Shown here piece by piece: positions 1 through 8,181 of a DNA stretch of 32,070 nt. Origin of the DNA: Hyphomicrobiales bacterium. GTDB lineage: Bacteria > Pseudomonadota > Alphaproteobacteria > Rhizobiales > Rhizobiaceae. How positions within the stretch are numbered: the first letter of the stretch is position 1; every line of letters starts with the position of its first letter. The stretch spans positions 1 to 32,070 of the forward strand of contig JAFKJY010000100.1 in the NCBI GenBank assembly GCA_017305835.1. Direction: 5' to 3'. The translations under genes and the position numbers were made by a program. The notes under the pieces are model-generated. The model did no database searches. It was not told the origin of the DNA and was given only the letters and a program-made list of their open reading frames with translations.

Positions 1-393
1 GGCCACGACGATGACGCCGGTGGCGACGGTTCCGGCGATGAAGGAGCCGATGGCCGCGATCGCGAGCGCGGCGCCGGCGCGTCCCTTCTTCGCCATCTCG
101 TGACCGTCGATGGCCGTGACGATGGCCGAGGCCTCGCCCGGCAGGTTCATCAGGATGGCGGTGGTGGAACCGCCATATTGCGTGCCGTAGTAGATGCCAG
201 CCAGCATGATCACCGCGGTGGCCGGCGAGAGCGTGAAGGTGATCGGCAGCAGCATGGCGATTGTCGCGGTCGGCCCGACGCCGGGCAGCACGCCGACCAG
301 CGTGCCCAGCAGCACGCCGACGAAGCAGTAGAGCAGGTTGGTCGGCAGCAGCGCGACCTCGAACCCGCCCAGTACCGACATCAGCGTGTCCAT
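1..393 (-). CDS. tctA: Tripartite tricarboxylate transporter, large permease subunit TctA (partial, N-terminal 131 residues)
   Basis: Reading leftward from an ATG at 393, the frame stays open to the window edge and gives the N-terminus of a TctA-family integral membrane protein. The glycine/proline-rich stretch GVLPGVGPTATIAMLLP (residues about 39-55) and the later IYYGTQYGGSTTAILMNLPG segment are typical of this large permease. It would form the membrane channel of a secondary, ion-driven importer with TctB and the periplasmic TctC. The start lies 3 nt after the tctB stop at 397, so the two are translationally linked. The C-terminal three quarters (the family is about 500 residues) lie outside the window. 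Family assignment is secure; the substrate, probably a carboxylate, is inference. Confidence 0.9.
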   Translation of the reverse strand, partial: MDTLMSVLGGFEVALLPTNLLYCFVGVLLGTLVGVLPGVGPTATIAMLLPITFTLSPATAVIMLAGIYYGTQYGGSTTAILMNLPGEASAIVTAIDGHEMAKKGRAGAALAIAAIGSFIAGTVATGVIVVA

Positions 394-396
394 GGC

Positions 397-849
397 TCAG
401 TATCCTCCGAACCAGGTGCCGAACAGTGCGGCGTTCATCCCGAGGCCGTAGACGAAGACGACAAGGCAGACGATCAGGATGCCGAGCGAGGTCAGCAGCG
501 CCTTCACGAGGCCGACGTCCGGCTGGGCGAGGCCGGCGATCGCCCCCGTCGCCAGCAGCGTGGGAACCAGCCCCAGCCGCTCGACGAACAGGGCAACCAC
601 GATCGGCGCACCGCAGATCAGGACGACGCCGCGCCAGTTGACGGCCGAGAGCGGCGGCCCCTCCTCGAAGAGCGCCTGGATCACCAGCACGCCGCCGAGG
701 ATCGCCAGCAGGCCGCCGAGCAGCATCGGGAAGTAGCCCGGCCCCCAGTAGACGGCGTCGCCGAGGTCGAGCGTGGCGACCGCGGTCGCGCAGACATAGA
801 CCCCAAGGGCAGCGAGCGCGGCGCCGCTGATCGCGTTCCTGACGTACAC
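397..849 (-). CDS. tctB: Tripartite tricarboxylate transporter, small permease subunit TctB
   Basis: A 150-residue, strongly hydrophobic protein with about four predicted membrane segments: near residues 5-25, 40-62, 72-100 and 112-138. This is the normal size and layout of TctB. Its position directly before tctA and in one operon with a TctC-type binding protein supports the call, since TctB itself has little conserved sequence. It acts in the inner membrane as the small subunit of the TctABC importer. It is separated from the upstream alpha/beta hydrolase gene by about 55 nt. The order tctC-hydrolase-tctB-tctA is unusual because an enzyme gene splits the transporter genes. Substrate not determinable. 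Confidence 0.85.
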   Translation of the reverse strand: MYVRNAISGAALAALGVYVCATAVATLDLGDAVYWGPGYFPMLLGGLLAILGGVLVIQALFEEGPPLSAVNWRGVVLICGAPIVVALFVERLGLVPTLLATGAIAGLAQPDVGLVKALLTSLGILIVCLVVFVYGLGMNAALFGTWFGGY

Positions 850-903
850 CTGGCCCTCTTTTCGGGGCCGGCGCTTGTTCCGGCCCGCTATCGTGACGCT
901 TCG

Positions 904-1710
904 CTAGGCGAGAAGGAAATCCCGGATGGTCTGCCCGACCAGGTCCGGGGCCTCCGCCACCAGACGGTGGCGCAGCCCCTTGTAGATGACCACTCGCGAA
1001 TCGGGAATTGCGCGCGCCATAGCCTTGGCCATCTGCGGGCTGGCGCGGTCGAGCTCGCCCGTCTGGACGAGCGTTCTCGACTTCACCTTGTGCAGGTCCT
1101 CGACCATGTCGGTCTCGGCGATGATACGGTAGGCGGCGGCGAAGCACTCGGGATCGATGTCCCTGCGCGCCTCGCGCTCCTTCAGCACCGCGTCGGGATG
1201 GGCCTTGAGATATTCCGGCGAGAAGTAGACCTCCAGCGAACGGTCGAAATGGTCCTGCGCGTCGGCGCCGTCGCGCACTTTCAGGTAGCGCTCGCGCAGG
1301 AACGCCTTGTCCTCGGCATTGACGCCGCCGATGGTGGAGGAAAGCACCAGCCGGTCGATCATGCCGCCATAGGTGAGCGCGATGCCCTGCGCGATGATGC
1401 CGCCCAGCGACTGGCCGACCAGATGGCAGCGCTCCACCTTCAGGTGGTGCATGAGCGAGGCAAAGTCCTCGATGTAGGAGCCGACCTCGTAGCGCCCCTT
1501 GACCCTGGTCGATTCGCCGAAGCCGCGCAGGTCGTAGCGGATGACGCGGAACCTGTCGGACAGATGCGGGACGATCGGGTCCCACATGTCGAGCTGGCCG
1601 CCGACGCCGTGGATCAGCACGACCGTGGGGCCGGAGCCCTCGATGCGGTAGCGGGTAGTGATGTTACGGTCCTGGAAGTAGCCGGTTCCAGGCATCGAGA
1701 CTGCGTTCAT
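904..1710 (-). CDS. Alpha/beta hydrolase (3-oxoadipate enol-lactonase-like)
   Basis: A 268-residue alpha/beta-hydrolase-fold protein from the ATG at 1710. Visible features: the oxyanion-hole motif HGVGG (34-38), the nucleophile elbow GQSLGG with Ser101, a likely acid Asp221 (GELDRAS), and the catalytic His248 (GLRHRLVAEAP). Length and spacing resemble enol-lactonases and ester hydrolases such as PcaD. The open frame extends upstream to 1839, but that would overlap the tctC end at 1796 and add 43 low-quality residues. The start at 1710 is therefore preferred; an ATG at 1695 is also possible. The gene sits between tctC and tctB, so it is probably co-induced with the transporter and hydrolyses an ester or lactone made from or by the imported compound. 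The substrate is inference. Confidence 0.85.
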   Translation of the reverse strand: MNAVSMPGTGYFQDRNITTRYRIEGSGPTVVLIHGVGGQLDMWDPIVPHLSDRFRVIRYDLRGFGESTRVKGRYEVGSYIEDFASLMHHLKVERCHLVGQSLGGIIAQGIALTYGGMIDRLVLSSTIGGVNAEDKAFLRERYLKVRDGADAQDHFDRSLEVYFSPEYLKAHPDAVLKEREARRDIDPECFAAAYRIIAETDMVEDLHKVKSRTLVQTGELDRASPQMAKAMARAIPDSRVVIYKGLRHRLVAEAPDLVGQTIRDFLLA

Positions 1711-1795
1711 GTGCGGGTCCGCCGGGTGCGGCCATGACGCCTTCCGCGAAGGCGCCATGGCGGGATTGTCGTTCGTCGGGAGCGCCGCAGGGCGC

Positions 1796-2788
1796 TCAGC
1801 GGCCCATCTTGATGTTGTTGTCGCGAATGACCTGGCCATAGGCCTGGATCATGTCGTCGACGACCTTGCGGGCTTCCTGCGGCGTGTCGCCCACCGGCTC
1901 GATCGCCAGCGACCGCAGCTTCTCGGCCAGTTCCGGCTCGCGCAGAGCCTTGGCATAGGCCGCGTTCAGGATGGCGATCTCCTTCTCCGGCGTGCCCTTG
2001 GGCACCACGACGTGGACCGCGGGCGTCACCTCGACGCCGGAGAAGCCGGCCTCCTTGAAGGTCGGGACATCGGGGAGCAGGGAGGAGCGCGTGGTGCCGC
2101 TGACGGCGAGCGGCACCATGTTGCCGGCCCGCACATGTTCGATCGCCTGGCCGACCGTAATGACGATCAGGTCGAGGCGGCCGGCGAGGATGTCGGTCAT
2201 GTAGGTGCCGTCGGAATAGGGCACGAGATGGAGCGGCGCCTTGCTGGCGGCGCGGAACATATGCGTGGTCAGCGCGGTGCCCGAGGCGGTGCCGGGAAGC
2301 CCGATCGAGAGCTTGTCGGGATTGGCGAGCGCGCTGTCGACGACCGCCTTGACGTCCTTCAGGCCGAGATCCTTGCGGGCGACGAGCACGACCGGCGTGG
2401 ACACCAGCGTGGTGACGGGAACGAAGTCGTCGACCTTGAAGGGGGCCGGGTCCATCATCTGCGGCAGCGCGTAGCAGGTGATGCCGCAGAAGGCCATGGT
2501 GTAGCCGTCGGCCTTAGAGTTGATCATCTCCAGGATACCGACCGCGCCCTGCCCGCCGGGCCGGTATTCGACGACGATCGGCTGCGGCAGGAACTTCGAT
2601 GCCGCCTCGGTCGGGATGCGGCCGACCTGATCCGCCGACTGGCCCGCGCTGAAGGGAATGATGAAGCGGATCGAGTGGTTCGGGAAATCGTCGGCGGCGC
2701 CGGCGGGGGCCACGCCCGCCACTGCCAGGCCGAGGCCGACACCAAGGCCCATGGCGAGGGCACCGAAGCGGTCGAAGAGTCTGATCAT
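1796..2788 (-). CDS. tctC: TctC/Bug-family periplasmic substrate-binding protein
   Basis: A 330-residue protein with an N-terminal signal peptide: basic start MIRLFDR, hydrophobic core, then an Ala-Gly-Ala cleavage region near residue 30. The body is typical of the Bug/TctC family, including an early IRFIIPFSAG motif and a mid-protein segment with SIGLPGTASG. The start at 2788 is chosen because GGAGGA lies 6 nt before the ATG; the frame is open further upstream to 3016 without family similarity. It should bind a small carboxylate in the periplasm and deliver it to TctAB encoded downstream. It is the first gene of the minus-strand unit 2788 to beyond 1. Its 5' region holds two weak copies of the region-wide palindrome at 3086-3118. 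The ligand is unknown. Confidence 0.9.
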   Translation of the reverse strand: MIRLFDRFGALAMGLGVGLGLAVAGVAPAGAADDFPNHSIRFIIPFSAGQSADQVGRIPTEAASKFLPQPIVVEYRPGGQGAVGILEMINSKADGYTMAFCGITCYALPQMMDPAPFKVDDFVPVTTLVSTPVVLVARKDLGLKDVKAVVDSALANPDKLSIGLPGTASGTALTTHMFRAASKAPLHLVPYSDGTYMTDILAGRLDLIVITVGQAIEHVRAGNMVPLAVSGTTRSSLLPDVPTFKEAGFSGVEVTPAVHVVVPKGTPEKEIAILNAAYAKALREPELAEKLRSLAIEPVGDTPQEARKVVDDMIQAYGQVIRDNNIKMGR

Positions 2789-3193
2789 TCCATCCTCCAA
2801 CGGTTCAAACCAGCGAATTACAACGACTTGCAGTTGCGAGCCGGCGCATGCGCCGGGAAAGATGCCGCGCCCGGATGCGGGTCTGTCGTCATGCCATGCC
2901 CTGACCGCGCGCGATGCGCGCCATGGCCGGACAGCCGGTCGTCCGCAACCGCCATCGACGGCGGTCATCCTGATCCATACGAGCGGGAGAGACTTTACGA
3001 CGGTGCAGGGAGCCATACCGTCGCGATGATGGCGGCATGGGGCGGCTCACCCGAAGCGCGAGAAGAGTCTCTCTCCCTCTTCCCCTACTTTCAAGTTCTA
3101 TTAATTTACTAACCAGCATCGCCAGCGAGAATACCAGTCAACTGCAAATCGCGGAGCCATCGAACGGGCCGCGGCCCGGCCGCGAACGCATGT
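2789..3193 (-). other. 405-nt non-coding region upstream of tctC
   Basis: Open frames crossing this stretch lack recognisable similarity and good ribosome sites. The right part (about 3070-3120) is pyrimidine- and AT-rich and carries two palindrome copies 21 bp apart, listed separately. The rest is GC-rich and I see no other structure in it. It presumably contains the tctC promoter and a long leader. Confidence 0.5.
3086..3118. promoter_or_regulatory. Weak paired TACY-N4-RGTA operator-like sites upstream of tctC
   Basis: TACT-TTCA-AGTT at 3086-3097 and TACT-AACC-AGCA at 3107-3118 each match 7 of 8 defined positions of TACY-N4-RGTA. They are 21 bp apart, the same spacing seen at the stronger sites elsewhere. 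They lie about 300 nt before the tctC start, farther than at other genes, so this is the least certain member of the set. Confidence 0.4.
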
Positions 3194-3568
3194 TCACTCC
3201 GCTGCGATGATCTCGAACTCGAAGCGACAGTCGGCCGCCACCGTGGCGACGATCGGGCAGATCGCCGGGAACGGACCCGGCGCGAAATAGGCCTCGAGGC
3301 CGCGATACATGGCGTCCATGTAGGACACGTCGGTCGCGTAGGCCGTCACCTTGACGATGTCGCGTTTGCCGAGGCCGCGGGCGTTCAGCCGGGTCTCCAC
3401 GATGTCGAGGCAGATCCTCGCCTCGTTCTCCAGCGTGTCGGCCTCGGGCAGCCGCTTCAGCTTCTCGACGTCGAGCGCCATCGAGCCGAGGAACAGGAAT
3501 TTGCCGGTCGAAGCGCCGGCGGAGAGGCCGTATTTGTTGACGCCGGGGCGAACGATGAACTCGACCAT
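3194..3568 (-). CDS. RidA/YjgF-family protein, third of three tandem copies
   Basis: A 124-residue protein of the Rid (YjgF/YER057c/UK114) family, which forms small cytosolic trimers. Canonical members hydrolyse reactive enamine/imine intermediates. Visible are the family core with KRDIVKVTAYATD (68-80) and the PGPFPA turn followed by a C-terminal beta strand. The residue at the position of the catalytic Arg of E. coli RidA (its PARS motif) is Ile103 here (PAICP), so classic imine deaminase activity is doubtful. The start at 3568 follows GGAAGG; longer open frame upstream lacks family similarity. Its N-terminal half resembles the fourth Rid gene at 22727 (shared LKRLPEA motif) more than its two neighbours. 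Co-directional with the two upstream Rid genes. Confidence 0.87.
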   Translation of the reverse strand: MVEFIVRPGVNKYGLSAGASTGKFLFLGSMALDVEKLKRLPEADTLENEARICLDIVETRLNARGLGKRDIVKVTAYATDVSYMDAMYRGLEAYFAPGPFPAICPIVATVAADCRFEFEIIAAE

Positions 3569-3609
3569 CCGAGACCTTCCATCTGATTCCGTTGAGAGGC
3601 GGCCGGGCG

Positions 3610-3987
3610 CTACGAGCGCACCGCGACGACGTCGATCTGCACGCGGCAGTCGCGCCACAGGCCGATGCCGAACGATCCGCGCGAGGGAAACGGCCCGGGC
3701 GCGAAATAGTCCCTGAAGGCGAAGAGCACGTCGAAGCGGATCGCCTCGTCGGTGAAGAACACCGTGGCCTTGACGACGTCCCGCATCGTGCAGCCGGCCT
3801 CGGCGAGGATCTTCTCGATCCGCTGCAGGACGATGCGGGTCTCCTCGGCCGGCGTCGTCGCCTCGGCCGCACGGTCGAGCGTGCGCTCGTCGACGGCGAG
3901 CGCGGAAGCGAAGACCATGTGGCCGGAATCGACGCACTGGCCACCCGGATAGGCCGTCCCGGTCGAGAAACACGTCTTTTGCGACAT
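3610..3987 (-). CDS. RidA/YjgF-family protein, second of three tandem copies
   Basis: A 125-residue Rid-family protein starting at the ATG at 3987, preceded by GGAAGGA. The core contains AGCTMRDVVKATVFFTD (64-80) and a PGPFPSRGSF turn. Arg103 occupies the position of the catalytic arginine of RidA, although the usual PARS context is PSRG. This copy could therefore retain 2-imino/enamine acid hydrolysis, unlike its two tandem neighbours. It lies 42 nt before the next Rid gene and 55 nt after the first, probably in one transcript from the promoter near 4500. Its actual substrate is not inferable from sequence; pathway involvement is inferred from the shared control site. Confidence 0.88.
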   Translation of the reverse strand: MSQKTCFSTGTAYPGGQCVDSGHMVFASALAVDERTLDRAAEATTPAEETRIVLQRIEKILAEAGCTMRDVVKATVFFTDEAIRFDVLFAFRDYFAPGPFPSRGSFGIGLWRDCRVQIDVVAVRS

Positions 3988-4042
3988 CTGCGATCCAATC
4001 CTTCCGAAAGGCCGGGCGAGCTTCGCGCCGGCGGCAGGGGCG

Positions 4043-4426
4043 TCAGCCCGGCAGCACCGCGACCGCGTCGAGCTGCACCCGGCAGCCGCCCGGCATGTCG
4101 CAGACATAGATGCTGTGGACGGGAAGGCGATCCGGCCCGAACTCGGCGGCGAAGGCTGGCCAGAAGGCTTCGCGCAGGTCCGCGCTAGCCAGGAACACGT
4201 TGCAGCGTGACAGCGCGTCGAAGTCGAGCCCCTTCAGCCTCAGCATCCCCTTGAGCTCGTCGATGCACAGCCGAATCTCGTCCGCAACGGAAAGATCCGC
4301 CTTCCGTTCCGCGCCGCCTTCCATGGCATTGGCGACTGCAAACACATAGCCGCCCGCCGCCACGACGCTGCCATTGCCGAACCGGCCGAAACTGGCGGCA
4401 TCACCGAGAAACTCGCGCTTGCTCAT
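4043..4426 (-). CDS. RidA/YjgF-family protein, first of three tandem copies
   Basis: A 127-residue Rid-family protein starting at the ATG at 4426, with AGGA upstream. The fold signature is present but divergent: FDALSRCNVFLAS (69-81) replaces the usual D-V-V-K-x-T-V-F segment, and the turn is PVHSIY. His104 replaces the catalytic Arg of RidA, so it likely belongs to a non-deaminase Rid subgroup or has another chemistry. It is promoter-proximal in the three-gene Rid unit. The paired palindromes at 4504-4538 lie about 80 nt upstream of its start, and the gene is divergent from the ABC importer operon. Confidence 0.85.
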   Translation of the reverse strand: MSKREFLGDAASFGRFGNGSVVAAGGYVFAVANAMEGGAERKADLSVADEIRLCIDELKGMLRLKGLDFDALSRCNVFLASADLREAFWPAFAAEFGPDRLPVHSIYVCDMPGGCRVQLDAVAVLPG

Positions 4427-4503
4427 GGTTCCTGTCTCCGGCTGCATGGCGCCAGTCCGGCATCGGCGAGCTGACGCATACCAGCTACCTCCGCCCATAT
4501 TAT

Positions 4504-4538
4504 TATACCCATAAGTATATGAACTTTACCGATTGGTC
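4504..4538. promoter_or_regulatory. Paired palindromic operator upstream of the rid genes
   Basis: The strong copy is the perfect inverted repeat TATAC-N6-GTATA at 4504-4519 (core TACC-CATA-AGTA at 4506-4517). A weaker copy, TACC-GATT-GGTC, lies at 4527-4538, 21 bp away centre to centre. The location, about 80 nt upstream of the rid start at 4426 and in a divergent intergenic region, suits a TetR-type operator. The binding protein is inferred (TetR at 12781-13365). Confidence 0.65.
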
Positions 4539-4653
4539 GTCAACTCTCCGTGCCACCTGCCGACGCTTTATCAAGCCGGCTCCGCACAAGATTGCTCTCG
4601 GGGATGAGAGACTGCCCTTCCCTTCTCCAGAAAACAGCATTGGCGCGGGGAGT

Positions 4654-4665
4654 TACCAAGCGGTA
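4654..4665. promoter_or_regulatory. Palindromic operator upstream of the ABC importer
   Basis: TACC-AAGC-GGTA is a perfect inverted repeat matching all eight defined positions of the region-wide motif. It sits 89 nt before the first binding-protein start at 4754 in an AT-rich patch. I see no second copy 20-21 bp away. With the pair at 4504-4538 it gives each divergent transcript its own site. Confidence 0.6.
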
Positions 4666-4753
4666 TATTTTTTTAACTCCATGACTTCCCCTGTTGACTG
4701 ACCTACACTATGATCCACCCCGCAACTGGCGTTCAGGAGAGGAGAGAGCCTTC

Positions 4754-5941
4754 GTGAAGAACCGCTGGGTGAAAGCTGCCGTGTCGGCGGCGGCACTGGC
4801 CGCCGGGTCGATTCCCGCCGCCGCAGACGTGAATATCGGTTATCTGGCCATGATGACGGGTGCCTCGGCCGACCTCGCAGGCGAGTCGGCCCTGCACGCC
4901 GTGCGTATGGCCGTCGAGGATTTCGGCGGCAAGGTGAACGGCGAGCCGATCAACGTGCTGTCGGCCGACCATCTCGGCAAGGCTGACGTCGGCCTGGGCA
5001 TCGCCCGCGAGTGGATCGACCAGAAGGGCGTCAACCTGTTGCTCAATGTCGACAATTCGGCGGTCGCGCTGGCGGTCAGCGACCTGATCCGCGACAAGAA
5101 CGTCTCGATGATGATGGCGGCGGCCAACACCAAGCTCATCAACGAGAAGTGCGGGGCCCACCAGATCATGACGATCCTCGACACCACGTCGCAGGCGCGC
5201 GCCGTCGTGATCCCGCAGGTCAAGGCCGGCGGCGACAAGTGGTTCTTCATCACCGTCGACTACGCGCTCGGCCACGACCTTCAGGCACGCGCCACCGAGG
5301 CGATCACCGCAGCCGGCGGCCAGGTCGTCGGCTCTGCCACCCATTCGCCGCAGGCGACCGACTACTCCGCCTTCCTGCTGCAGGCTCAGGCCTCCGGCGC
5401 AACAAACATCGCGCTCGCCACCTTCGGCACCTGGCAGAACACCATCGCCAAGCAGGCGCAGGAGTTCGGCGTCAAGGCGACGCTGTCGCCCTTCTATCTC
5501 ACCGACACGGATGTCAAGTCGGTCGGCCTCGACACCTTCCAGGGCGTCAGCGGCACGATCCAGTTCTATTGGGACACGAACGACCAGACGCGCGCCTTCG
5601 CCAAGCGGTACGAGGCGTCCTATGGCCGTCCGCCGACTTGGGCCGCCGCCGGCAACTACGAGTATACGCGCCACTACCTGCGCGCGGTCGACGCCGTCGA
5701 CGGCACCGACGCCGACAAGATCCACGCCTGGATGCGCGAGCATCCGATGGAACTGGTCGACGGCACCACGGCGACGATCCGCAAGGACGGCTTCGTCGTG
5801 CGCGACGTCTACAGCTTCCGCACCAAGACGCCCCCCGAGAGCAAGGGCGACTGGGACTATTTCGTGATCAACGGGCCCGTCCATGGCGCCCAGATCGAGC
5901 CGGACCTGGCCCAGAGCACCTGCCCGCTCGTCAAGGGCTGA
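4754..5941 (+). CDS. Branched-chain-amino-acid-type ABC transporter substrate-binding protein, copy 1
   Basis: A 395-residue periplasmic binding protein of the Leu/Ile/Val-binding (Peripla_BP_6) class. The GTG start at 4754 is chosen because AGGAGAGGAGAG lies just upstream and it yields a clean signal peptide (VKNRWVK, hydrophobic core, cleavage near PAAAD), exactly matching the length of its paralogue at 6162. The mature start DVNIGYLAMMTGASADLAG is the typical first strand and ligand loop of this class. Members of this family close to it often bind aromatic or other carboxylates rather than amino acids; the ligand here is unknown. It is the first gene of the importer operon, with a GC-rich hairpin directly after its stop. 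Confidence 0.9.
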   Translation: MKNRWVKAAVSAAALAAGSIPAAADVNIGYLAMMTGASADLAGESALHAVRMAVEDFGGKVNGEPINVLSADHLGKADVGLGIAREWIDQKGVNLLLNVDNSAVALAVSDLIRDKNVSMMMAAANTKLINEKCGAHQIMTILDTTSQARAVVIPQVKAGGDKWFFITVDYALGHDLQARATEAITAAGGQVVGSATHSPQATDYSAFLLQAQASGATNIALATFGTWQNTIAKQAQEFGVKATLSPFYLTDTDVKSVGLDTFQGVSGTIQFYWDTNDQTRAFAKRYEASYGRPPTWAAAGNYEYTRHYLRAVDAVDGTDADKIHAWMREHPMELVDGTTATIRKDGFVVRDVYSFRTKTPPESKGDWDYFVINGPVHGAQIEPDLAQSTCPLVKG

Positions 5942-5960
5942 CAGCCGACCAACAGACAGA

Positions 5961-5985
5961 GCGGGGCGGCGATGCATCGCCCCGC
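5961..5985 (+). other. Intercistronic stem-loop after binding protein 1
   Basis: Eight perfect GC-rich pairs (GCGGGGCG with CGCCCCGC) enclose a 9-nt loop, 20 nt after the first binding-protein stop. There is no T-run after it, so it is more likely an mRNA-stabilising or partial attenuating structure than a full terminator. Such structures commonly raise the level of binding protein relative to downstream transporter subunits. Confidence 0.5.
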
Positions 5986-6161
5986 CGCCCGCGTAGGGAG
6001 CTTGCCGGCCCTGCGCGGACCCGGACGACGGGACGAACGCACGTTCGGGCCTTCGACACACGACCGACAGACGACGTCCCGCGCCCGCGTGGCCGGGAAA
6101 GCCCGGCTCGCAAGCGAAGTCCGGGCATGAGGCAGATGCGTTTTCCAGAAAGGGATCTTGG

Positions 6162-7349
6162 ATGAAGACGAACTGGTTGAAGGCGGCGGTATCGGCGATC
6201 GCGCTCGGCGCGATGTCGCTTCCCGCTTATGCCGACGTGACGATCGGCTATCTCGCGCAGCTCACGGGCGGCTCGGCCGACCTGTCGGGCGAATCCGCGC
6301 TGCACGCGGTGCGCATGGCGATCGACGAATTCGGCGGCAAGGTGAATGGCGAGCCGATCAACGTGCTGTCGGCCGACCACATGGGCAAGGCCGACGTAGG
6401 CATGTCGATCGCCCGCGAGTGGATCGACCAGAAGGGCGTCAACCTGCTGCTCAACGTCGACAACTCGGCCGTCGCGCTCGCGGTCAGCGACCTGATCCGC
6501 GACAAGAACGTGTCGATGATGATGGCGGCTGCGAGCACCAAGCTCATCAACGAGAAGTGCGGGCCGCATCAGGTGATGACCGTGCTCGACACGGCCTCCG
6601 TCGCCCGCGCCGTGGTGCTGCCGCAGCTCAAGGCCGGCGGCAAGAAGTGGTTCTTCATCACCGTCGACTATGCGCTCGGCCACGAGCTGCAGGCGCGCGC
6701 CACCGAGGCGATCACTGCCGCCGGCGGCGAAGTGGTGGGCGGCGTCGCCCACACGCCGACCACGACCGACTTCTCGGCCTACCTGCTGCAGGCGCAGGCG
6801 CTGGGCGCCACCAACATCGCGCTCGCCACCTTTGGCTCCTGGCAGAACACCATCGCCAAGCAGGCGCAGGAGTTCGGCGTCAAGGCGACGCTTGCGCCGT
6901 TCTACCTCTCCGACACCGACTTCAAGGCGGTCGGGCTCGACGTCTTCCAGGGCGTCAGCGGCACCATCCTGTTCTACTGGGACCAGAACGACGCGACCCG
7001 CGCCTTCGCCAAGCGCTATCGCGAGTCCTACGGTCGGCCGCCGACGTGGGCCGCCGCCGGCATGTACGAGTACACCCGCCACTACCTGCGCGCGATCGAT
7101 GCCGTCGACGGCACCGACGCCGACAAGATCCACGCCTGGATGCGCGAGCATCCGATGGAGCTGATCAACGGCTCGACCGCGACGATCCGCAAGGATGGCG
7201 TCACCGTGCGCGACGTGTTCAGCTACCGCACCAAGACGCCGGCAGAGAGCAAGGGCGACTGGGATTATCTGGTGATCACCGGTACGGTCCCCGGCGACGA
7301 GGTCAAGCCGGACCTGGCCCAGAGCACCTGTCCCTACGCCAAGGGCTGA
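6162..7349 (+). CDS. Branched-chain-amino-acid-type ABC transporter substrate-binding protein, copy 2
   Basis: A 395-residue paralogue of the preceding gene, colinear without gaps and with most residues identical by eye, including long identical runs around WIDQKGVNLLLNVDNSAVAL. It has its own signal peptide (MKTNWLK, hydrophobic core, cleavage near PAYAD) and ribosome site (AAGGGA). Nucleotide identity is also high, indicating a recent tandem duplication. Differences concentrate in loops, for example AQLTGGSADLSG against AMMTGASADLAG, so the pair may differ in ligand range or simply raise dosage. It lies 220 nt after copy 1, and that spacer has no further gene. It is followed by another strong hairpin. 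Confidence 0.92.
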   Translation: MKTNWLKAAVSAIALGAMSLPAYADVTIGYLAQLTGGSADLSGESALHAVRMAIDEFGGKVNGEPINVLSADHMGKADVGMSIAREWIDQKGVNLLLNVDNSAVALAVSDLIRDKNVSMMMAAASTKLINEKCGPHQVMTVLDTASVARAVVLPQLKAGGKKWFFITVDYALGHELQARATEAITAAGGEVVGGVAHTPTTTDFSAYLLQAQALGATNIALATFGSWQNTIAKQAQEFGVKATLAPFYLSDTDFKAVGLDVFQGVSGTILFYWDQNDATRAFAKRYRESYGRPPTWAAAGMYEYTRHYLRAIDAVDGTDADKIHAWMREHPMELINGSTATIRKDGVTVRDVFSYRTKTPAESKGDWDYLVITGTVPGDEVKPDLAQSTCPYAKG

Positions 7350-7355
7350 CGGAAC

Positions 7356-7386
7356 GGGCCGGGGTGGCATGGCGCCGCCCCGGCCC
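7356..7386 (+). other. Intercistronic stem-loop after binding protein 2
   Basis: GGGCCGGGG (7356-7364) pairs perfectly with CCCCGGCCC (7378-7386) around a 13-nt loop, starting 7 nt after the binding-protein stop. No T-run follows and the ATPase ribosome site comes 35 nt later, so it is read as an RNA-stability or attenuation element between the abundant binding protein and the membrane/ATPase genes. Confidence 0.5.
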
Positions 7387-7436
7387 CACTGACGAGACCG
7401 CGGCGCGGAGGCGTCTGCGGAAGGAGGAGACGAAGG

Positions 7437-8181
7437 TTGACGGACACGGTGCTCGAAGCGCGTGGCATCACCAGGAAGTTTGGCTCGTTCAAGGCCGTGG
7501 ACGGGGTCGACCTCGCCATCGCCGAGGGCGAGGTGCATGCGCTGATCGGCCCGAACGGGGCCGGCAAGACGACCTGCTTCAACCTGCTAACCGGCAGCCT
7601 GCCGGTCACGTCTGGAGAGATCCGCCTGCGCGGCGAGGTCATCTCCGGTCTGCCGATGAACACGATCGCCCGGCACGGGCTGGTGCGCTCCTACCAGATT
7701 TCGTCAATCTTCTCGGACTTCTCCGCGCTCAACAACGTCCGCTTCGCGCTGCAGCAGAAGCGGCGGACCAATTTCGACTTCTGGCGTTCGGAGCTCTGCC
7801 TCGACGGCCTGAATGCCCGCGCCATGGAGCTGCTCGGCGAGCTCGGCCTCGCGGATGCCGCCGACATCCGCGCCGGCGACCTGCCCTACGGGCGCAAGCG
7901 CGCGCTGGAGATTGCTATGACGCTGGCGCTCGACCCGCAGGTGCTGCTTCTGGACGAGCCGACGAGCGGCATGGGCCGCGAGGATATCGGCCGCGTCACC
8001 GCGCTGATCGGCAAGGTGGCCGTCGGCCGCACCGTGGTGATGGTCGAGCACAACCTCGCGGTGGTGAAGGGGCTGTGCCACCGGGTGACCGTGCTGGCGC
8101 GCGGGCAGGTCATCGCGCGCGGCACCTATGACGAGGTGGCCGGCGACCCGCGCGTGGTCGAGGCCTATCTGGGAAAGCCGC

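Noticed and set aside
1711..1839. N-terminal extension of the alpha/beta hydrolase
   Set aside because: It would overlap the tctC 3' end and has no hydrolase-like sequence or ribosome site.
4694..4714. TTGACT and TATGAT as a -35/-10 promoter for the ABC importer
   Set aside because: The spacing is only 9 bp, far below the 16-18 bp required.
5931..7538. A 535-codon minus-strand frame opposite binding protein 2
   Set aside because: Antisense composition artefact; a similar artefact exists opposite copy 1, as expected from their duplication.
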